A DNA stretch of 64,000 nt from Actinernus sp. WN-2022 (GCA_030867875.1 JAOWCC010001501.1:15963524-16027523); one strand, 5' to 3'; counted from the first letter of the stretch, positions 22,184 through 34,441 are shown. Notes: generated by a model not told the origin, from the letters alone. Numbers and translations are program-made.

Positions 22184-23576
22184 AGGGGCATGGTCATCGG
22201 TTAAGCGCATGGGCAGTAGGGGCGAGATAGTTGAGTATTCCGTGGGCCACGGGAAACTCAACTTATCCGCCATCAATGCGAGCGTGGTATAATCTGGTCC
22301 AATTTAACAGCTTGTGTGGGCCATCAGTCCTCGAAACTTCGTACAGTATTTTAGATGTATATATTTATTAGTTCTATAGCCTTTTTTTGTTTGATTTGCG
22401 AAAATGAGCTAGAAAATTTCGAAAAAAACGGAAGTCATCATGGCGTGAACTAACCGTATGTTTGTACTAGTTCGATTTATCGGATGTCATGCACTTGAAA
22501 ACAATTTTTATCACTTCAAATGAATGTCGATTGTTCACATGGCTATCCTGTGTTAGCTGTTGTAGTTATTTGGAATCATGGAATGTTTGAACGGTGCATT
22601 TCGTACACTTTTGCAAGCATAGTGTAGCGCGCTGTTTACTCGTAACGCAGTCTGCGAATTAATAACAAGCTTGTTTGTACTAGTTTGATCTATCGGTTTT
22701 CAACTCCAAAACAATTTCGATGCCTTCAAACGAATTTCGATTGCTCATAAGACTATCCTGTGCGAGCTACTGTGATTATTTCGACATCAGGGAATTTTTA
22801 AACGGGAGTTTGCCTACAGTTTTGGAAGCATACTGTAGCGCGCTCGACCATAGAATGTTTATTTGCAACGGAAGTCTGTTTATAACCTCACTAGTTCGAT
22901 CTATCGGTTTTTATGGACTCCAAAACAATTTTGATAGCTTCAAATGAATGTAGATTGCTCAGAAGACTATCCTGTGTGAGCTGCTGTGATTATTTGGACA
23001 TCAGAGAATTTTTAAACGGGAGTTTTCCTACAGTTTTGGAAGCATTGTGTAGTGCTTGCACTACAATGTTTACTTGTGAAGAAAATCCTTTGAGCTTACC
23101 TAGCGTGTTTGTACTAGTTCGAACTATCGGCTTTTATGGACTGAAACTTATTTTACAGCTTCATGAATATGTATGTTGGTTGATCAGAAGACTATGCTCT
23201 TTGTGTTTGTGGTTTGTTTGGCATCGGAAAGTATTTTTAATGTACTTTTTGTTCGATTTTCGTGCAGTGTTTGGACATAATTCGCCGATATCAGATTTTA
23301 TGCAAAATTGTCCAAATCAAGCATGTTCAACATTCTAAGAACATAACTATTTGTCCAAATGTTATCATATCCAACTCAACTTCTTCCTCCATCGACTCTG
23401 AAGCCATTGTTACAACGTGGTTCCCTAATACAGGGCCGCCAGCCTTCAAAATGCTACTACAAATCCTCCCCTTTGCGACCTTTTCACGTACGCTCGCTCA
23501 ACCGGGAAGATTTTGATATGCTAATTAGTACTTTCGGCACGCCTACTGCGCATGACTACCAGGTGACCATGCCCCT
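22184..23576. mobile_element. TTAA-flanked element of 1.39 kb, piggyBac-like ends
   Basis: TTAA at 22,180-22,183 and 23,577-23,580 flank inverted ends AGGGGCATGGTCA/TGACCATGCCCCT. TTAA duplication is the mark of the piggyBac superfamily. No transposase; much of the interior is tandem repeats. Short frames inside (22,720-23,338) are repeat-derived and not protein-like. Confidence 0.75.
22471..23160. repeat. Tandem repeat of about 210-225 bp, 3-4 copies
   Basis: Units start with GTTCGATYTATCGG-like sequence at 22,471, 22,683, 22,891 and 23,118 and share ACTATCCTGTG, TTTTTAAACGGGAGTTT and TTTGGAAGCAT. Spacing is 212, 208 and 227 bp. Internal to the TTAA element. Confidence 0.8.
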
Positions 23577-23580
23577 TTAA

Positions 23581-25787
23581 GTTGCTGTATTTGGAACATT
23601 TCCTCTATTTTCTTCAGATTTGGCACTGGGATTGCTGTGAAACTACATGTACGGCTACTGAGCAGTTTATAGTGACATCTGAGCTTCTTTTTCTTGAATG
23701 GTGGCATATATACACCAACTGCATTCAATTATTTAGACCTAGGCCATTAGAGCTATGTGACCCTGTGAACAGGATTAAAAAACACTTAAGTTTAATAAGC
23801 CTTGAAACAACTATAATGGCTAATCAAAGTCTGCATCTCATTTATCTCCAACAAGAAAAAGAGGTGGAATAGAGCTGGATTCTTGCAACTACTCTGTTTA
23901 AACTTCATTTGTTCTTGCCATTAAAGTTTCAAGCTTTTGTTCAGGTACATTCTTATTTTGATATTTTTGAATAATTAGAGGAGCATGAGGTATACCTTAA
24001 GGCACATCTGATAGCTTGAAGATATTAAAATGGCCAAGTGAGACCAAGTAGCCGGGCTATGGTCTCCACTAAAACAGCATTTGCTGACAACAAAAATATT
24101 CAGTTGATTCAGATTGTGTTGTTGGTCTCAAGATCTGTTTGCAATACTTGCACAAAAGTCTTTGAATTTTATTGTTCGAATCTAGATGCATTTAAAGTAG
24201 TTTTTGGTTTTATTTCTACAGGTCTTGAGTGCTTTCTTGTACTAATTTTGCTTATATTGGCAGTTGCTGTCTAGGGAGTGGGGCATGGAAGTTTAATTAT
24301 AGGACAAGAAGTCCTTCAAAAGTTCCCAGTATTTTATAGCTCTATTTAGAGACTGATGTTTCTTTGTATTATTAAACTGTAGGAGAAGTTTTGTTGATGT
24401 AAATGCCTTTGTCACCACAAATTAGTAAACTCAAATATTGATGGCTGTTATTTGGGATATATCAGTGGAAGCACCCTTGTCATTTAAACTGAAGTTCTTT
24501 CGAAGTCGGTTAAATTTTATAGCTACATCTGTCTTTGAAATAACTTATTTAATATCAGTTATTCTTAAAAATATAGTTACAATTAATTTTCATGGAACCT
24601 TTTGAATGAAATATTTTTGAGGCTTTCATCTTTTCCAAAAACACAACTACTCCAAACCTTCCATTGCTTTTTGTGTAACAGTTTGTGATATGTTTCTCCA
24701 AGAGTATCTTTAGACAAAATATGAAGAGTCAGGGTAAGAATATTTACCATTTCTTTCCCAACACAATCAAGATATATATAATGCTGTGCATGTTTTATAA
24801 CAACCACTGTACCGGATCTACAAATACATCAAGAAGACTAAAAATCACCACTTTTTCTGGAGGTATAAATGACGACCACTTCAACTGCTGCCGACATACT
24901 GGTAACAATTGCAAGATGATCCATCTCCTCAACCTGCGTTTCGTAGCCATCTCTTCCCGTACACTTCTCCTTGCACCAAAACTCGGTTACCTTCGCCCTA
25001 CAATTTGCGTTTTACTGACCGAGATAATCGAAAAAATGACTGAAGTCTAAGATTATTTCCGAGCGATCGAAACAACTAAACATCGCCAAGGCGCTCCTTT
25101 TTCAAGTAAAGCTGCTCGACAGGAAACGTTAAATGTATGAACCTAGAGCTACTTAATGTTTGACAGATCACACATTTTACCTTTATTTCGTAAAGAAAAA
25201 CTCGATATATAACTACAAACCGGCCGGCAGTACCGGCGGATATACGCGGCTTTGACCACGCAAAGAATCAAATAATAGCGCACGCATAAATTACTTCACA
25301 AAATGAGCCCGCGTTACATGCTTGAAATTTTGATTAGATTGGCGCGCGAATTGCTCGTGTGTAACGCTTCACTAGCACTGTATTGTGTAGAAGCGTTGCG
25401 TGACGACACATCAATGTACCGATCAAATTGAAACATCAACATCCCATACCAGTCAACCCCCGGGCATTTGACTCGTTTTCTTGCCAGGGGAGTAGGAAAT
25501 TTGACATCGGTCACCCCTTGGTGGGAGAATTTGAACTAGTTGTCTCGATTTCATGTTGTGTGCTGCATTGTTTCATGGCGGAAATTGAAGGTCACTTTAC
25601 AGATCATATAAAATACTCTAGACATTCAAAGATAGATCGGTGGTTGAATAAACGTGCTCCACAGAAGCCTCGACATTCTCTAGAATGCTTTTAAATAGAA
25701 AGAGTAATAACGTATATTCCATGTAAAGTTTATGTAAGCGCCGCCGTTGAATATACTATAATAGTTAATATGTATCACTTCACTTTC
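23581..25787. other. No confident gene
   Basis: Scattered short frames only. The minus strand near 25,015-24,850 has a 55-codon open run (FWCKEKCTGRDGYETQVEE) that looks slightly protein-like, but it has an upstream stop and no convincing splice acceptor. Confidence 0.45.
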
Positions 25788-27340
25788 AGGAAAAACTGTA
25801 ATAGTTAAGGAAAATAAGGCCAGGCTTATCAGCAATAACAGTAAAGCTTCCTCATGAGCATACAAACGCTATGATTTGCCAGTATTTATAATTCTATGAT
25901 AAATGAAAGAAAAAGGAATGAAGTCATGATCAGCTATCACAGCTCCGAACACCGTCAGAGAATGCGAGTTCCAAAGCGATACAGGATGCAAAGGTTTTGA
26001 TACTTTAAACTGAGAGTGCGAGCTTCTCCAGATAACTCCAAATTAAGGTATATACATGACTTTGCATAGGACCTGAACTGTTTTATATCTACTAGGAGCG
26101 ACACGATGTTAAAAATATTCAGTAGAGGTAGAAGAGAAACCCATGTTAGAGCCAATATGAAAGCGAATTAGTTATACGCCCATTTCAAATAGCAGCATTA
26201 TTGTTTATCATGTTCAATAACAGGAACTGGTAAAACACCCTATATTGTTCTACAGTTTATATAATAATGTCAAAAAAACACTCTCATTCAAGAGTTTTGA
26301 TCATTCTCTTCTTGATTTTCAGCTTGCAAAGATAAAGCCTCATACTTTGAAAAAGTTATCAAGATCAGTACAAGGTATGGCTTGGTGCGATTTTCAAAGT
26401 TTACCACCTTCTTCGCACATTCGTAGGCTTTAATTATCTCAAATACCCTAGGACAGGAAAATATCAAAGCATTTTAATTTTAAAACTGAAATCCGTTTAA
26501 GGGCCTACCCAACATTACCATGAAAACTGGCCAACGTTATTTTAACCGTTGGTCATCGCATACTAGTTTATTAATGAAACACTGAAAGTTACATAGAACA
26601 GGTGAAAACAAATGATAATTTCATGTCTGAATATCAAAACGGCAATAACCCGAATAAACCAAAATAGGAAAATAATTCAATTTTACACCATAAAACCAGG
26701 GCGGTGGAGGGTAATAGGCCGGACATTTGGATTGAGGTGTGCGGTCAGGATTTCAAATACTATGACCTTAATATTTCAGACCGAAATGTGTAATTTTACA
26801 TGTTTTGTGTGACGAAGGAATTTCATGTCACATTTCAAGCGAGAAAGAAAACGATATCGCATGAAACGCATAGCATTTAGTAATGAAATAAATATATAAT
26901 CGATTTGAAAGATCAAGACAAAAATTGATCAGTAGCAGGCCTCAAGGAAGAATTGAAAAATATGTGGCGCTACTATACTGGCACAAAGCGGGTTGCTTGA
27001 AGAATATAAAAATTGCCAGTGAATTTAATTTGGGTTTAGTTGCTCTAACATTTTACTGAAGTAAGTAAAAGCACATCTCAAGTTTTTACTTGCTGAAAAT
27101 CGACTCCAGAAAGCCGCGCTTTCCAATTTGATGTTTGACGATTTGTGCCGAATTTGCGAAGAAATCCAAGATGGCTGCTGATGTGACCACCACAAGTCAT
27201 ACAGTAATATCCTGTTAGCTAGATATCAAGCGTTTTCGGTTGGATGAATTGATTGTTTTCTGAGGACACTTTCGTAAAACATCGCATTTAACAATCTTTT
27301 GTTTTTATCGGGATCAAAACAAACGTTGGAAAACATTCTC
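25788..27340. repeat. Local duplication, copy 1 (mostly empty sites)
   Basis: About 1.55 kb that matches 28,855-33,660 in the same orientation with many small differences. Shared landmarks: AAACTGTAATAGTTAAGG, TTTGATACTTTAAACTGAGA, GGATTTCAAATACT, GCTGATGTGACCACC. This copy lacks the insertions seen in the other. Confidence 0.85.
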
Positions 27341-27419
27341 AAAAACTAAATCCATCTTCTGTAACGGCGTTCCTTAATTTCATACAGCACTACCACAGCA
27401 ATAACAGGCTTTACAGAAT

Positions 27420-28255
27420 TTGTAGTGAAACATTACGTTACAGCACACTCTTTGTTTTGCCAGTGACTGTAAATGGAAGCGCAAGAAAGGAATTCATTAT
27501 CAGCTATGCCGAGCTCCGAAACTTTATAAGTAAAACTTCCCGTAACAACACACTCTCTGTTTTGCCAGTGACTATAAATGGAAGCGCAAGAAAGGAATTC
27601 ATTATCAGCTATGCCGAGCTCCGAAACTTTATAAGTAAAACTTCCCGTAACAGCACACTCTCTGTTTTGCCAGTGACTATAAATGGAAGCGCAAGAAAGG
27701 AATTCATTATCAGCTATGCCGAGCTCCGAAACTTCATAAGTAAAACTTCCCGTAACAGCACACTCTTTGTTTTGCCAGTGACTATAAATGGAAGCGCAAG
27801 AAAGGAATTCGTTATCAGCTATGCCGAGCTCCGAAACTTCATAAGTAAAACTTCCCGTAACAGCACACTCTCTGTTTTGCCAGTGACTATAAATGGAAGC
27901 GCAAGAAAGGAATTCGTTATCAGCTATGCCGAGCTCCGAAACTTTATACGTAAAACTTCCCGTAACAGCGTCCTTTTTGTTTTGCCAGTGACTATAAATC
28001 ACTTATGGAAGCGCAAGAAAGGAAACGTTGTAAGTAAAACGTCCCGTAACAGCACACTCTCTGTTTTGCCAATGACTATAAATGGAAGCGCAATAAAGGA
28101 ATTCATTATCAGCTATGCCGAGCTCCGAAACTTTATAAGTGAAACTTTCCGTAACAGCAACCTCTTTGTTTTGCCAGTGACTATAAATGGAAGCGAAAGA
28201 AAGAAATTCATTATCAGCTTTCCCGAGCTCCGAAATGTCATAAGAGCCATTGGGC
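27420..28255. repeat. 105-bp minisatellite, about 7.5 units, open on both strands
   Basis: Units of 105 bp (for example starting CAGTGACTATAAATGG near 27,568 and 27,673) with an EcoRI-like GAATTC in most units. Since 105 is divisible by three and the unit lacks stops, the plus strand is open for 267 codons (27,457-28,260) and the minus strand for 189. The unit resembles a segment of the flanking duplication (ATGATTTGCCAGTATTTATA ... CAGCTATCACAGCTCCGAAC), from which it probably arose. I see no reason to call it a gene. Confidence 0.88.
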
Positions 28256-29293
28256 CATAACGGTTATGTTATGATCCGTTATGTCGGATCCGTTATTGCA
28301 CATTATGAACTTGATGATATCATGTCGAGTATTCGCTTAAAAACTCAAGATTACTCAAGTTATACCAATTTTTAAGGATGACGGCCCAGAACTCTTCAGT
28401 AATTATATAGGCATATATCTATGTTCTAGCAGTTGTTACTGAACCCATATATACATGTAGTAAATATTTATTCATTTAAATATAACTATATGTCTTCTTT
28501 CCTTTTTTTGATCATTTTGTTTGCTATTATTTATTGTAAATAATATTATGTTTTCATTATAAATTTCGCAAGCGCCGTATACATAGTGACAGACACGAGC
28601 GGATGAGACGAAACTTGATCAGTAGCCGGCTGACAACAAAACTATTTTTTGAAATGTGAACAGTGTTTGCTAAGTACTTTAAAGGGAAAAAAAGGAGGAA
28701 TAATAGTTGAAAAAAGTGTAGAGATGATTAATACTGAGGCTTGTTTTAGAAACTTCTACAAGCTAAGCCGTATTTGCTAATTCAAAATAGAGACTTGGGG
28801 CAGGTGGGGTCAATGTTGCTTTCTAGCTCTTTCTCTGCCAGCAGAAATTTTTCATGGAAAACTGTAATAGTTAAGGGAAAATGAAGCCAGGCTTTTCAGC
28901 AACAACAGTAAAGATTTTTCACGAGCAAACACTATGATTTGCCAGTATTTATAATTCTATGATAAATGAAAGAAAAAGGAATGAAGTCATGATCAGCTAT
29001 CACAGCTCCGAACATCATCAGAGAATGCGAGTTCCAAAGCGAAACGGGACACAAAGGTTTTGATACTTTAAACTGAGAGTGCGAGCTTCTCTAGATAAGT
29101 CCAAATTAAGGTATATACATGACTTTGCATAGGGCCTGAACTGTTTTATATCTACTAGGAGCAATACAATGTTAAAAATATTCAGTAGAGGTTGAAGAGA
29201 AGCCCATGTTAGAGCCAATATGAAAGCGAATTAGTTATACGCCCATTTCAAATAGCAGCATTATTGTTTATCATGTTCAATAACAGGAACTGG

Positions 29294-29942
29294 ACCTCAT
29301 GTGATAAGGAGAATCTTAAAAGGGTGCTACGACTGCAAAAGAGAGCTGCTAGAGTAATTCTTAACGCTGATTCATTGTCACCTTCATTTCCACTATTTAA
29401 TCGCCTGAAGTGGCTACCTGTCTACGAGGACACTAAAATTATGAAATGTGCAATAGCTTTTAAGAGACTTAGAGGTGATCTATCATTATATCTTAATGAT
29501 CTTTTATTATTGAACTCTAATATACATAAGCGAGCAACTAGATACTCTAATTTTAATATTGTATGTCCAAAGTATAAGAGACAGACGGAAGGTGGAAGAA
29601 CTTTTGTAGTTTCCACTTGCGGCAAGATATGGAACAGTCGGCCACTCAGTACTCGCCAGAAGGATTCCTTATCTTCTTTTAAGATTTTTTTATGGAAGGA
29701 TGTTTTTAACAAACAACAATTTTTAAATCATTTTCTTGTATAATATTTTTCGTTATTGGTTTTTGTTTAGTTTGTAGCCCTATTTATAATAATTGTATAT
29801 ATATTCTTTAGATTTTAGAATTTGAACGTAATTTTATAGATTTTTAGATTAATTATAATGTAGGAGGGCCACAGGTTTCTTAGCTTATGCTATTTAGTGC
29901 TAACCCTCGTTAAATAAAGAGTTTATTATTATTATTATTTTT
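29294..29942 (+). mobile_element. 5'-truncated LINE insertion with 7-bp target duplication
   Basis: 649 bp encoding a LINE C-terminus (RAARVILNADSLSP, LKWLPVYEDTKI, FVVSTCGKIWNSRP), then a 3' UTR ending AATAAAGAG and (ATT)n. Flanked by GAACTGG at 29,287-29,293 and 29,943-29,949. The matching empty site is GAACTGG at 26,224-26,230. Confidence 0.9.
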
Positions 29943-30593
29943 GAACTGGTAAAATACCCTATTGTTCTACAGTTTATATAATAATGTCAAAAAATCACTC
30001 TGATCAGCTTTGATCATTCTCTTCTTGATTTTCAGCTTGGAAAGATAAAGCCTGATACTTTGAAAAAGTTATCAGGATCAGTACAAGGTATGGCTTGGTG
30101 CGATTTTCAACGTTTACCACCTTCTTCGCACATTTGTAGGCTTTAATTATCTCAAATACACTAGGACAGGAAAATATCAAAGCATTTTAATTTTAGAATT
30201 GAAATCCATTTAAGGGCCTACCCTACATTACCTTAAAAACTGGCGAACGTTATTTTAACGTCGGTCATCGCATGTTTATTAATGAAACACCGAAAGTTAC
30301 ATAGAACAGGTGAAAACAAATGATAATCTCATGTCTGGATATCAAAACGGCAATAACTCGAACTGAAACCAAAATAAGAAAATAATTCAATTTTACACCA
30401 TAAAACCAGGGCGGATGGAGGGTAATAGGCCGGACATTTGGATAGGGATTTGCGGTCAGGATTTCAAATACTCTGACCTTATTTCAGACCAAAATATGTA
30501 ATTTATATGTTTTGGCTGACGAAGGAATTCCATGTCACATTTCAAGCCAAAAAAAAAACCGATATCGCATGAAACGCATAGCATTTATCAATG

Positions 30594-30730
30594 AATTAAT
30601 GTTCAAATGTCGTGCATTGTACAAAATCCAAGCATGTGATTGGCTAATGAGCGTGCATTATTGGTGACCACAGCACTCGACCCAGACCCTCTCTTACCTA
30701 GGGAAAGGGAGACCTAGTCCTTCGCTTAGT
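30594..30730. repeat. Dispersed repeat (inverted copy at 53,440-53,590)
   Basis: Contains GTGATTGGCTAATGAG, GTGCATTATTGGTGA and CTCTCTTACCTAGGGAAAGG; the same sequence appears reversed at 53,440-53,590. Confidence 0.65.
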
Positions 30731-30849
30731 TACGTGTTTGGACGGCTTGCAAAACCTCATCGCATATTAAACAGTGAAAATGCAGACAATTACTAGAAAG
30801 GTAACGGCAGGATTGAACTCTGTTGCCTGTGTGACAGAAGATATATATT

Positions 30850-31285
30850 TTGAGGCGAACATTTGCATAATCGCTCGTTGGAAATGGCTGATTTGCGAGT
30901 GCTGGAAGTACAACTTTACAAGTCAACATGTGTCCGAGTGAACAAAGTCAAAGGTTTCTACAACACTCTATAGTAGTCTTACTTAAGAAATGGATTGTAT
31001 TTCCGAGACCTTACTCTGTCAATAATAGGAGAAATTTAAGCGAGAATTCAGTGGATGGTTCGAAAACCCAGGATATTTGATTTGGAAAATGTTTGCATCG
31101 GAGCCGAGCACATGGCCGGAGGCCGGTTTCGAGTCAAGATTTCAATTCAACTGCCCCACTGGAATCTGCAGGTTAGTTATTTTCGATTGAAAGAAACTAT
31201 TAAAGAAAGCAGACTATCTAGGAGTTAATCCGGCTAAATAATTGATATTTGAATACATGGCTCCAAGAGAAACGTTTTCGAGTTA
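30850..31285. repeat. Direct repeat unit 1 (unit 2 at 32,138-32,560)
   Basis: About 430 bp repeated with point and indel differences: CATTTGCATAATCG, GAAATGGATTGTATTTCC, ACCTTACTCTGTCAATAA, GACTATCTAGGAGTTAA. The pair brackets the TA-flanked element at 31,286. Confidence 0.8.
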
Positions 31286-32099
31286 CACTCGTTCTCAATA
31301 ACACGTGCAGGTTCGAAACTGGTGGATGTCAATCAAACGGTTTCCATGGAGTTTGAAGTTAACCGTTGTGTGAGTAAATTCGGGAAACTAGCATTTTATA
31401 AACATGGCAAAGTCTTTCCCAAAGTCGCTTAGATGGAGAGTAATCATGCTTAGAGCCAAGGGTTTGCAAAATAGGGAAATCACATAAACTTTATGTGTGA
31501 GCGAGCGGTTTGTGTATAAGATCAAAATATGGAAATCGCATAAACTTTATGTGTGAGCGAGTGGTTTGTGTATAAGATCAAAATCATGATAGGGAAATCG
31601 CATAAAGCTTTATGTGTGAGCGAGCGGTTTGTGTATAAGAAATCTGATTGTTTATATAGCTTCAAAGGTCTTGGAAAAAGAATTATAGTTATTTTTATTC
31701 ATTCAGTTGCAGATATGCTCCTTATAAGAGGTTTTATCGAGCAATACCCTCGAGCTCTACCTCGACGAGCTCCAAGCATGCAGATACAAAATTCGACAGG
31801 GCAATTTTTTTTTTCCAAACTCTCAGGACATGGATTATCGGCAATGCTCTCCACTCTCGACTGACATTTCGGTGAGGAATTCAAGCAAATAACTCGTTTT
31901 TCGGCTTAGTATCCGCCATATCTCTACCTATGTCGCCTCAAATTACTTACGATTTCGTTGACCTCCTACACTATTTATGTTTCCTCCACATCTTGCAGAC
32001 CAGTGTTGCCATAGAAATATAGTTGAGTGACATCCACCAAATTGACGTTTTCCGTTGGAAATTCAATTTCGAACCTGCACGTGTTATTGAGAACGAGTG
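31286..32099. mobile_element. TA-flanked foldback element, 814 bp
   Basis: Inverted arms begin CACTCGTTCTCAATAACACG and run 33 bp before a length difference, then resume (TGGTGGATGTCA). TA flanks both ends (31,284-31,285 and 32,100-32,101). The second direct-repeat unit has the uninterrupted GAGTTAAATGTACAA at 32,556-32,570. TA duplication fits a Tc1/mariner-type non-autonomous element. No transposase. Confidence 0.78.
31473..31640. repeat. Minisatellite, three copies of about 55-62 bp
   Basis: Units AAATCGCATAAACTTTATGTG ... GGTTTGTGTATAAGATCAAAA start near 31,475, 31,530 and 31,591, inside the TA-flanked element. Confidence 0.8.
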
Positions 32100-32137
32100 T
32101 AAATGTACAATCATACTATTCGCCTTACATTATGTTT

Positions 32138-32560
32138 TCAGGCAAACATTTGCATAATCGTTCTTTAGAAACGGCTGATATGCAAGCGCTGGAAGTACAA
32201 CAACTAACAGGTCAACATGTATCTGAGTAAACAAAAGTTTCTACAATACTTTAGCAGTCCAAACTGAAGAAATGGATTTTATTTCCAGCGAGACCTTACT
32301 CTGTCAATAAATGAGGAGACAATGAAGCGACAATTCAGTGGAAGGTTCGAAAACCCAGGATATTTTTATTTGGAAAATGTTTGCATCAGACTCAGAGCCG
32401 AGCAATGGAGGCCGGTTTCAAGATTTCAATTCACTGTCTTGCTGCAGGTTAGTTATTTTCGAATGAAAGAAACTATTAAAGAAAGTAGACTATCTAGGAG
32501 TTAAGCCGGCTAAATACTCGATATTTTAATACATGGCTCCAAGAGAAATGTTTTCGAGTT
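32138..32560. repeat. Direct repeat unit 2
   Basis: Second copy of 30,850-31,285; at its right end it preserves the empty site of the 31,286-32,099 element. Confidence 0.78.
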
Positions 32561-32806
32561 AAATGTACAAACATTGTACTCGCAAGGCGTCAACTAAACT
32601 GACCGAACGCCAAAGTAAATTATTCTTTGCAAAGTTATCTACTTCTGTTTTTATTCATTGTCTATTGAAATGACTTTCTTTGTGGAGATATTTACCGTAA
32701 AATGATTTAATTCATGCGAAATATTTGACTTCTTTACTGATGAAATTGTTATTGACAACTGATTTCAATTGAAATTCACGGCTGACAGTGCACTCAGTTT
32801 GAATAT

Positions 32807-33003
32807 TAAAAGGGGTAGAGACTTTATGTTTGTACTTTATCGGCAAAATACAGTCACTTGCTGACTGTACGATGAACTCAAAATTTCTTCATACTGCATT
32901 CGGCCTTCGGCCTCATGCAGTATTCATTATTTTTCGTTCATCGTACAGTCAGCGCGTGCCTGTATTTGTCGATAAAGAACTCACAGGCAGTCTCTAACCC
33001 TTA
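32807..33003. mobile_element. MITE with about 65-bp imperfect inverted ends
   Basis: AAGGGGTAGAGACT on the left pairs with AGTCTCTAACCCTTA on the right, and the inner arms GACTGTACGATGAAC/GTTCATCGTACAGTC are exact. The core hairpin is CATTCGGCCTTCGGCCTCATG. Confidence 0.75.
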
Positions 33004-33139
33004 CATAAATGTATAATCGATTTGAAAGATGAAGACAAAAATTGAGTAGGAGGTCTCAAGGAAGAATTGAAACATATGTGGCGCTACACTATACTGGGAC
33101 AAAGCGGGTTGCTTGCAGAATATAAAAATAGAGGTAATC

Positions 33140-33331
33140 GGCTAACTCTGTTGCCACCCAATTCAGATCATGTGACGTAAACATACATTCCTCTGGAGAA
33201 TTGACTCTTTGAAAATTGATTTTATTCAGATAGGTATGACTGCATTATGATAAGAACAAAAAAGGAATAATTCCCCAGAGTAGCATCTGTTTACATCATA
33301 TGATCTGAATTGGGTGGCAACAGAGTTAGCC
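33140..33331. mobile_element. 192-bp hairpin MITE (GGCTAACTCTGTTGCC ends)
   Basis: About 44-bp ends inverted with few mismatches, starting GGCTAACTCTGTTGCCACCC. Imperfect pairing continues to the centre. Absent from the matching place in duplication copy 1 (near 27,010), which gives an empty-site comparison. Confidence 0.82.
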
Positions 33332-33660
33332 AGTTGCCGGTGAATTTGGGTTTAGTTGCTCTGACGTTTTTAAGTAAGTAAAAGACACATCTGAAGTTTT
33401 TACTTGCTGAAAATCTACTTCAGAAAGCCGCGCTTTTCGATTTCGAATTTTGAGGATTTGTGCCGAACTTGCGAAGAAATCCAAGAAGGCTGCTGATGTG
33501 ACCACCCCAAGTCATACAGTAATATCCTGTTAGCTAGATATCAAGCGTTTTTCGGTTGGATGAATTGATTGTTTTCTGAGGACACTTTCGTAAAACATCA
33601 CATTAAATAATCCTTTTTCTTTTATCATTTAATTCGCCGCGGGATCGACACAAACGTTGA

Positions 33661-34363
33661 GAAAAATACCTCGGAAGACTTACTTAATTAAATAAACGAT
33701 GTTTATGTCACTTTCTTTGTACTCAACGTTTCACAATTCACTACCAAATCCAACGATCCTTTAATGATATCAAGATCAATGTATTTCCTTAAAGACACAC
33801 CGTACGTTTTTCTCTCTAATACTTCTGTCCTTCGAAGATCGATGCTGCAGAAAATTCCTCCCTAATTTTGCATGATTAACCTCGAAAATTCTCAAACTAT
33901 CAGTAATACTTAAATGCTTTGAACCTAACCCTATATTTACTCAAACTAAAGTATGCACGGCATTGTTTCCATTCAAAGTTGTTCGCATCATAAACTATTA
34001 AGCCCGCAAACCGCCTTCGACTAGAATAACGAATAACGCAAACATTACTCAAAATTTCGAAATATCAGTCCAATTGTCGATCTCTATTATTGAAGAATCA
34101 CTGCCGTCTTATTCAATCTATATTTTTGACACAAAAACCAATTTGCAAAACATTTTACCTCAGCTTAATGAAAAGGAGATGTTAATATTAATGATCGAAG
34201 TGAACTTTTCTTAATAATCAGAACTGTTGATATAAAAAAAAAAAAGGTAATTGTTCATTTAAAAACTTAATCACAGAAGCTGACAAATGTTTAAGGTAAA
34301 AAATCAAATCAGTAGCATCTGAATGAACGTTATTACCAGCACATCGTCACTGCTAAAAGACTC
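33661..34363. other. Upstream region of the TPR-CHAT gene
   Basis: AT-rich, no gene. A (A)12 run lies near 34,235. No clear TATA or initiator can be assigned. Confidence 0.45.
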
Positions 34364-34441
34364 ATGCAAAGCGACACGATAAACATATTAATAGATACTT
34401 TAATTCATACCCTTAACAGAACAACAACAATTAACATTAAG

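Larger units (their letters stand above)
28855..33660. repeat. Local duplication, copy 2 (expanded by insertions)
   Basis: Second copy of 25,788-27,340, lengthened by a LINE fragment (29,294-29,942), about 2.4 kb of sequence between 30,597 and 33,003, and a MITE (33,140-33,331). Confidence 0.85.

Noticed and set aside
22720..23338. Two overlapping plus-strand ORFs
   Set aside because: They lie in and repeat with the 210-bp tandem units of the TTAA element.
24850..25015. Minus-strand coding exon (FWCKEKCTGRDGYE)
   Set aside because: In-frame TAA directly upstream, no clear acceptor, ends after about 55 codons; not enough support.
27420..28255. A real repeat-protein gene on either strand
   Set aside because: Openness follows from a stop-free unit of 105 bp. 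There are no start, splice or family signals, and both strands are equally open.
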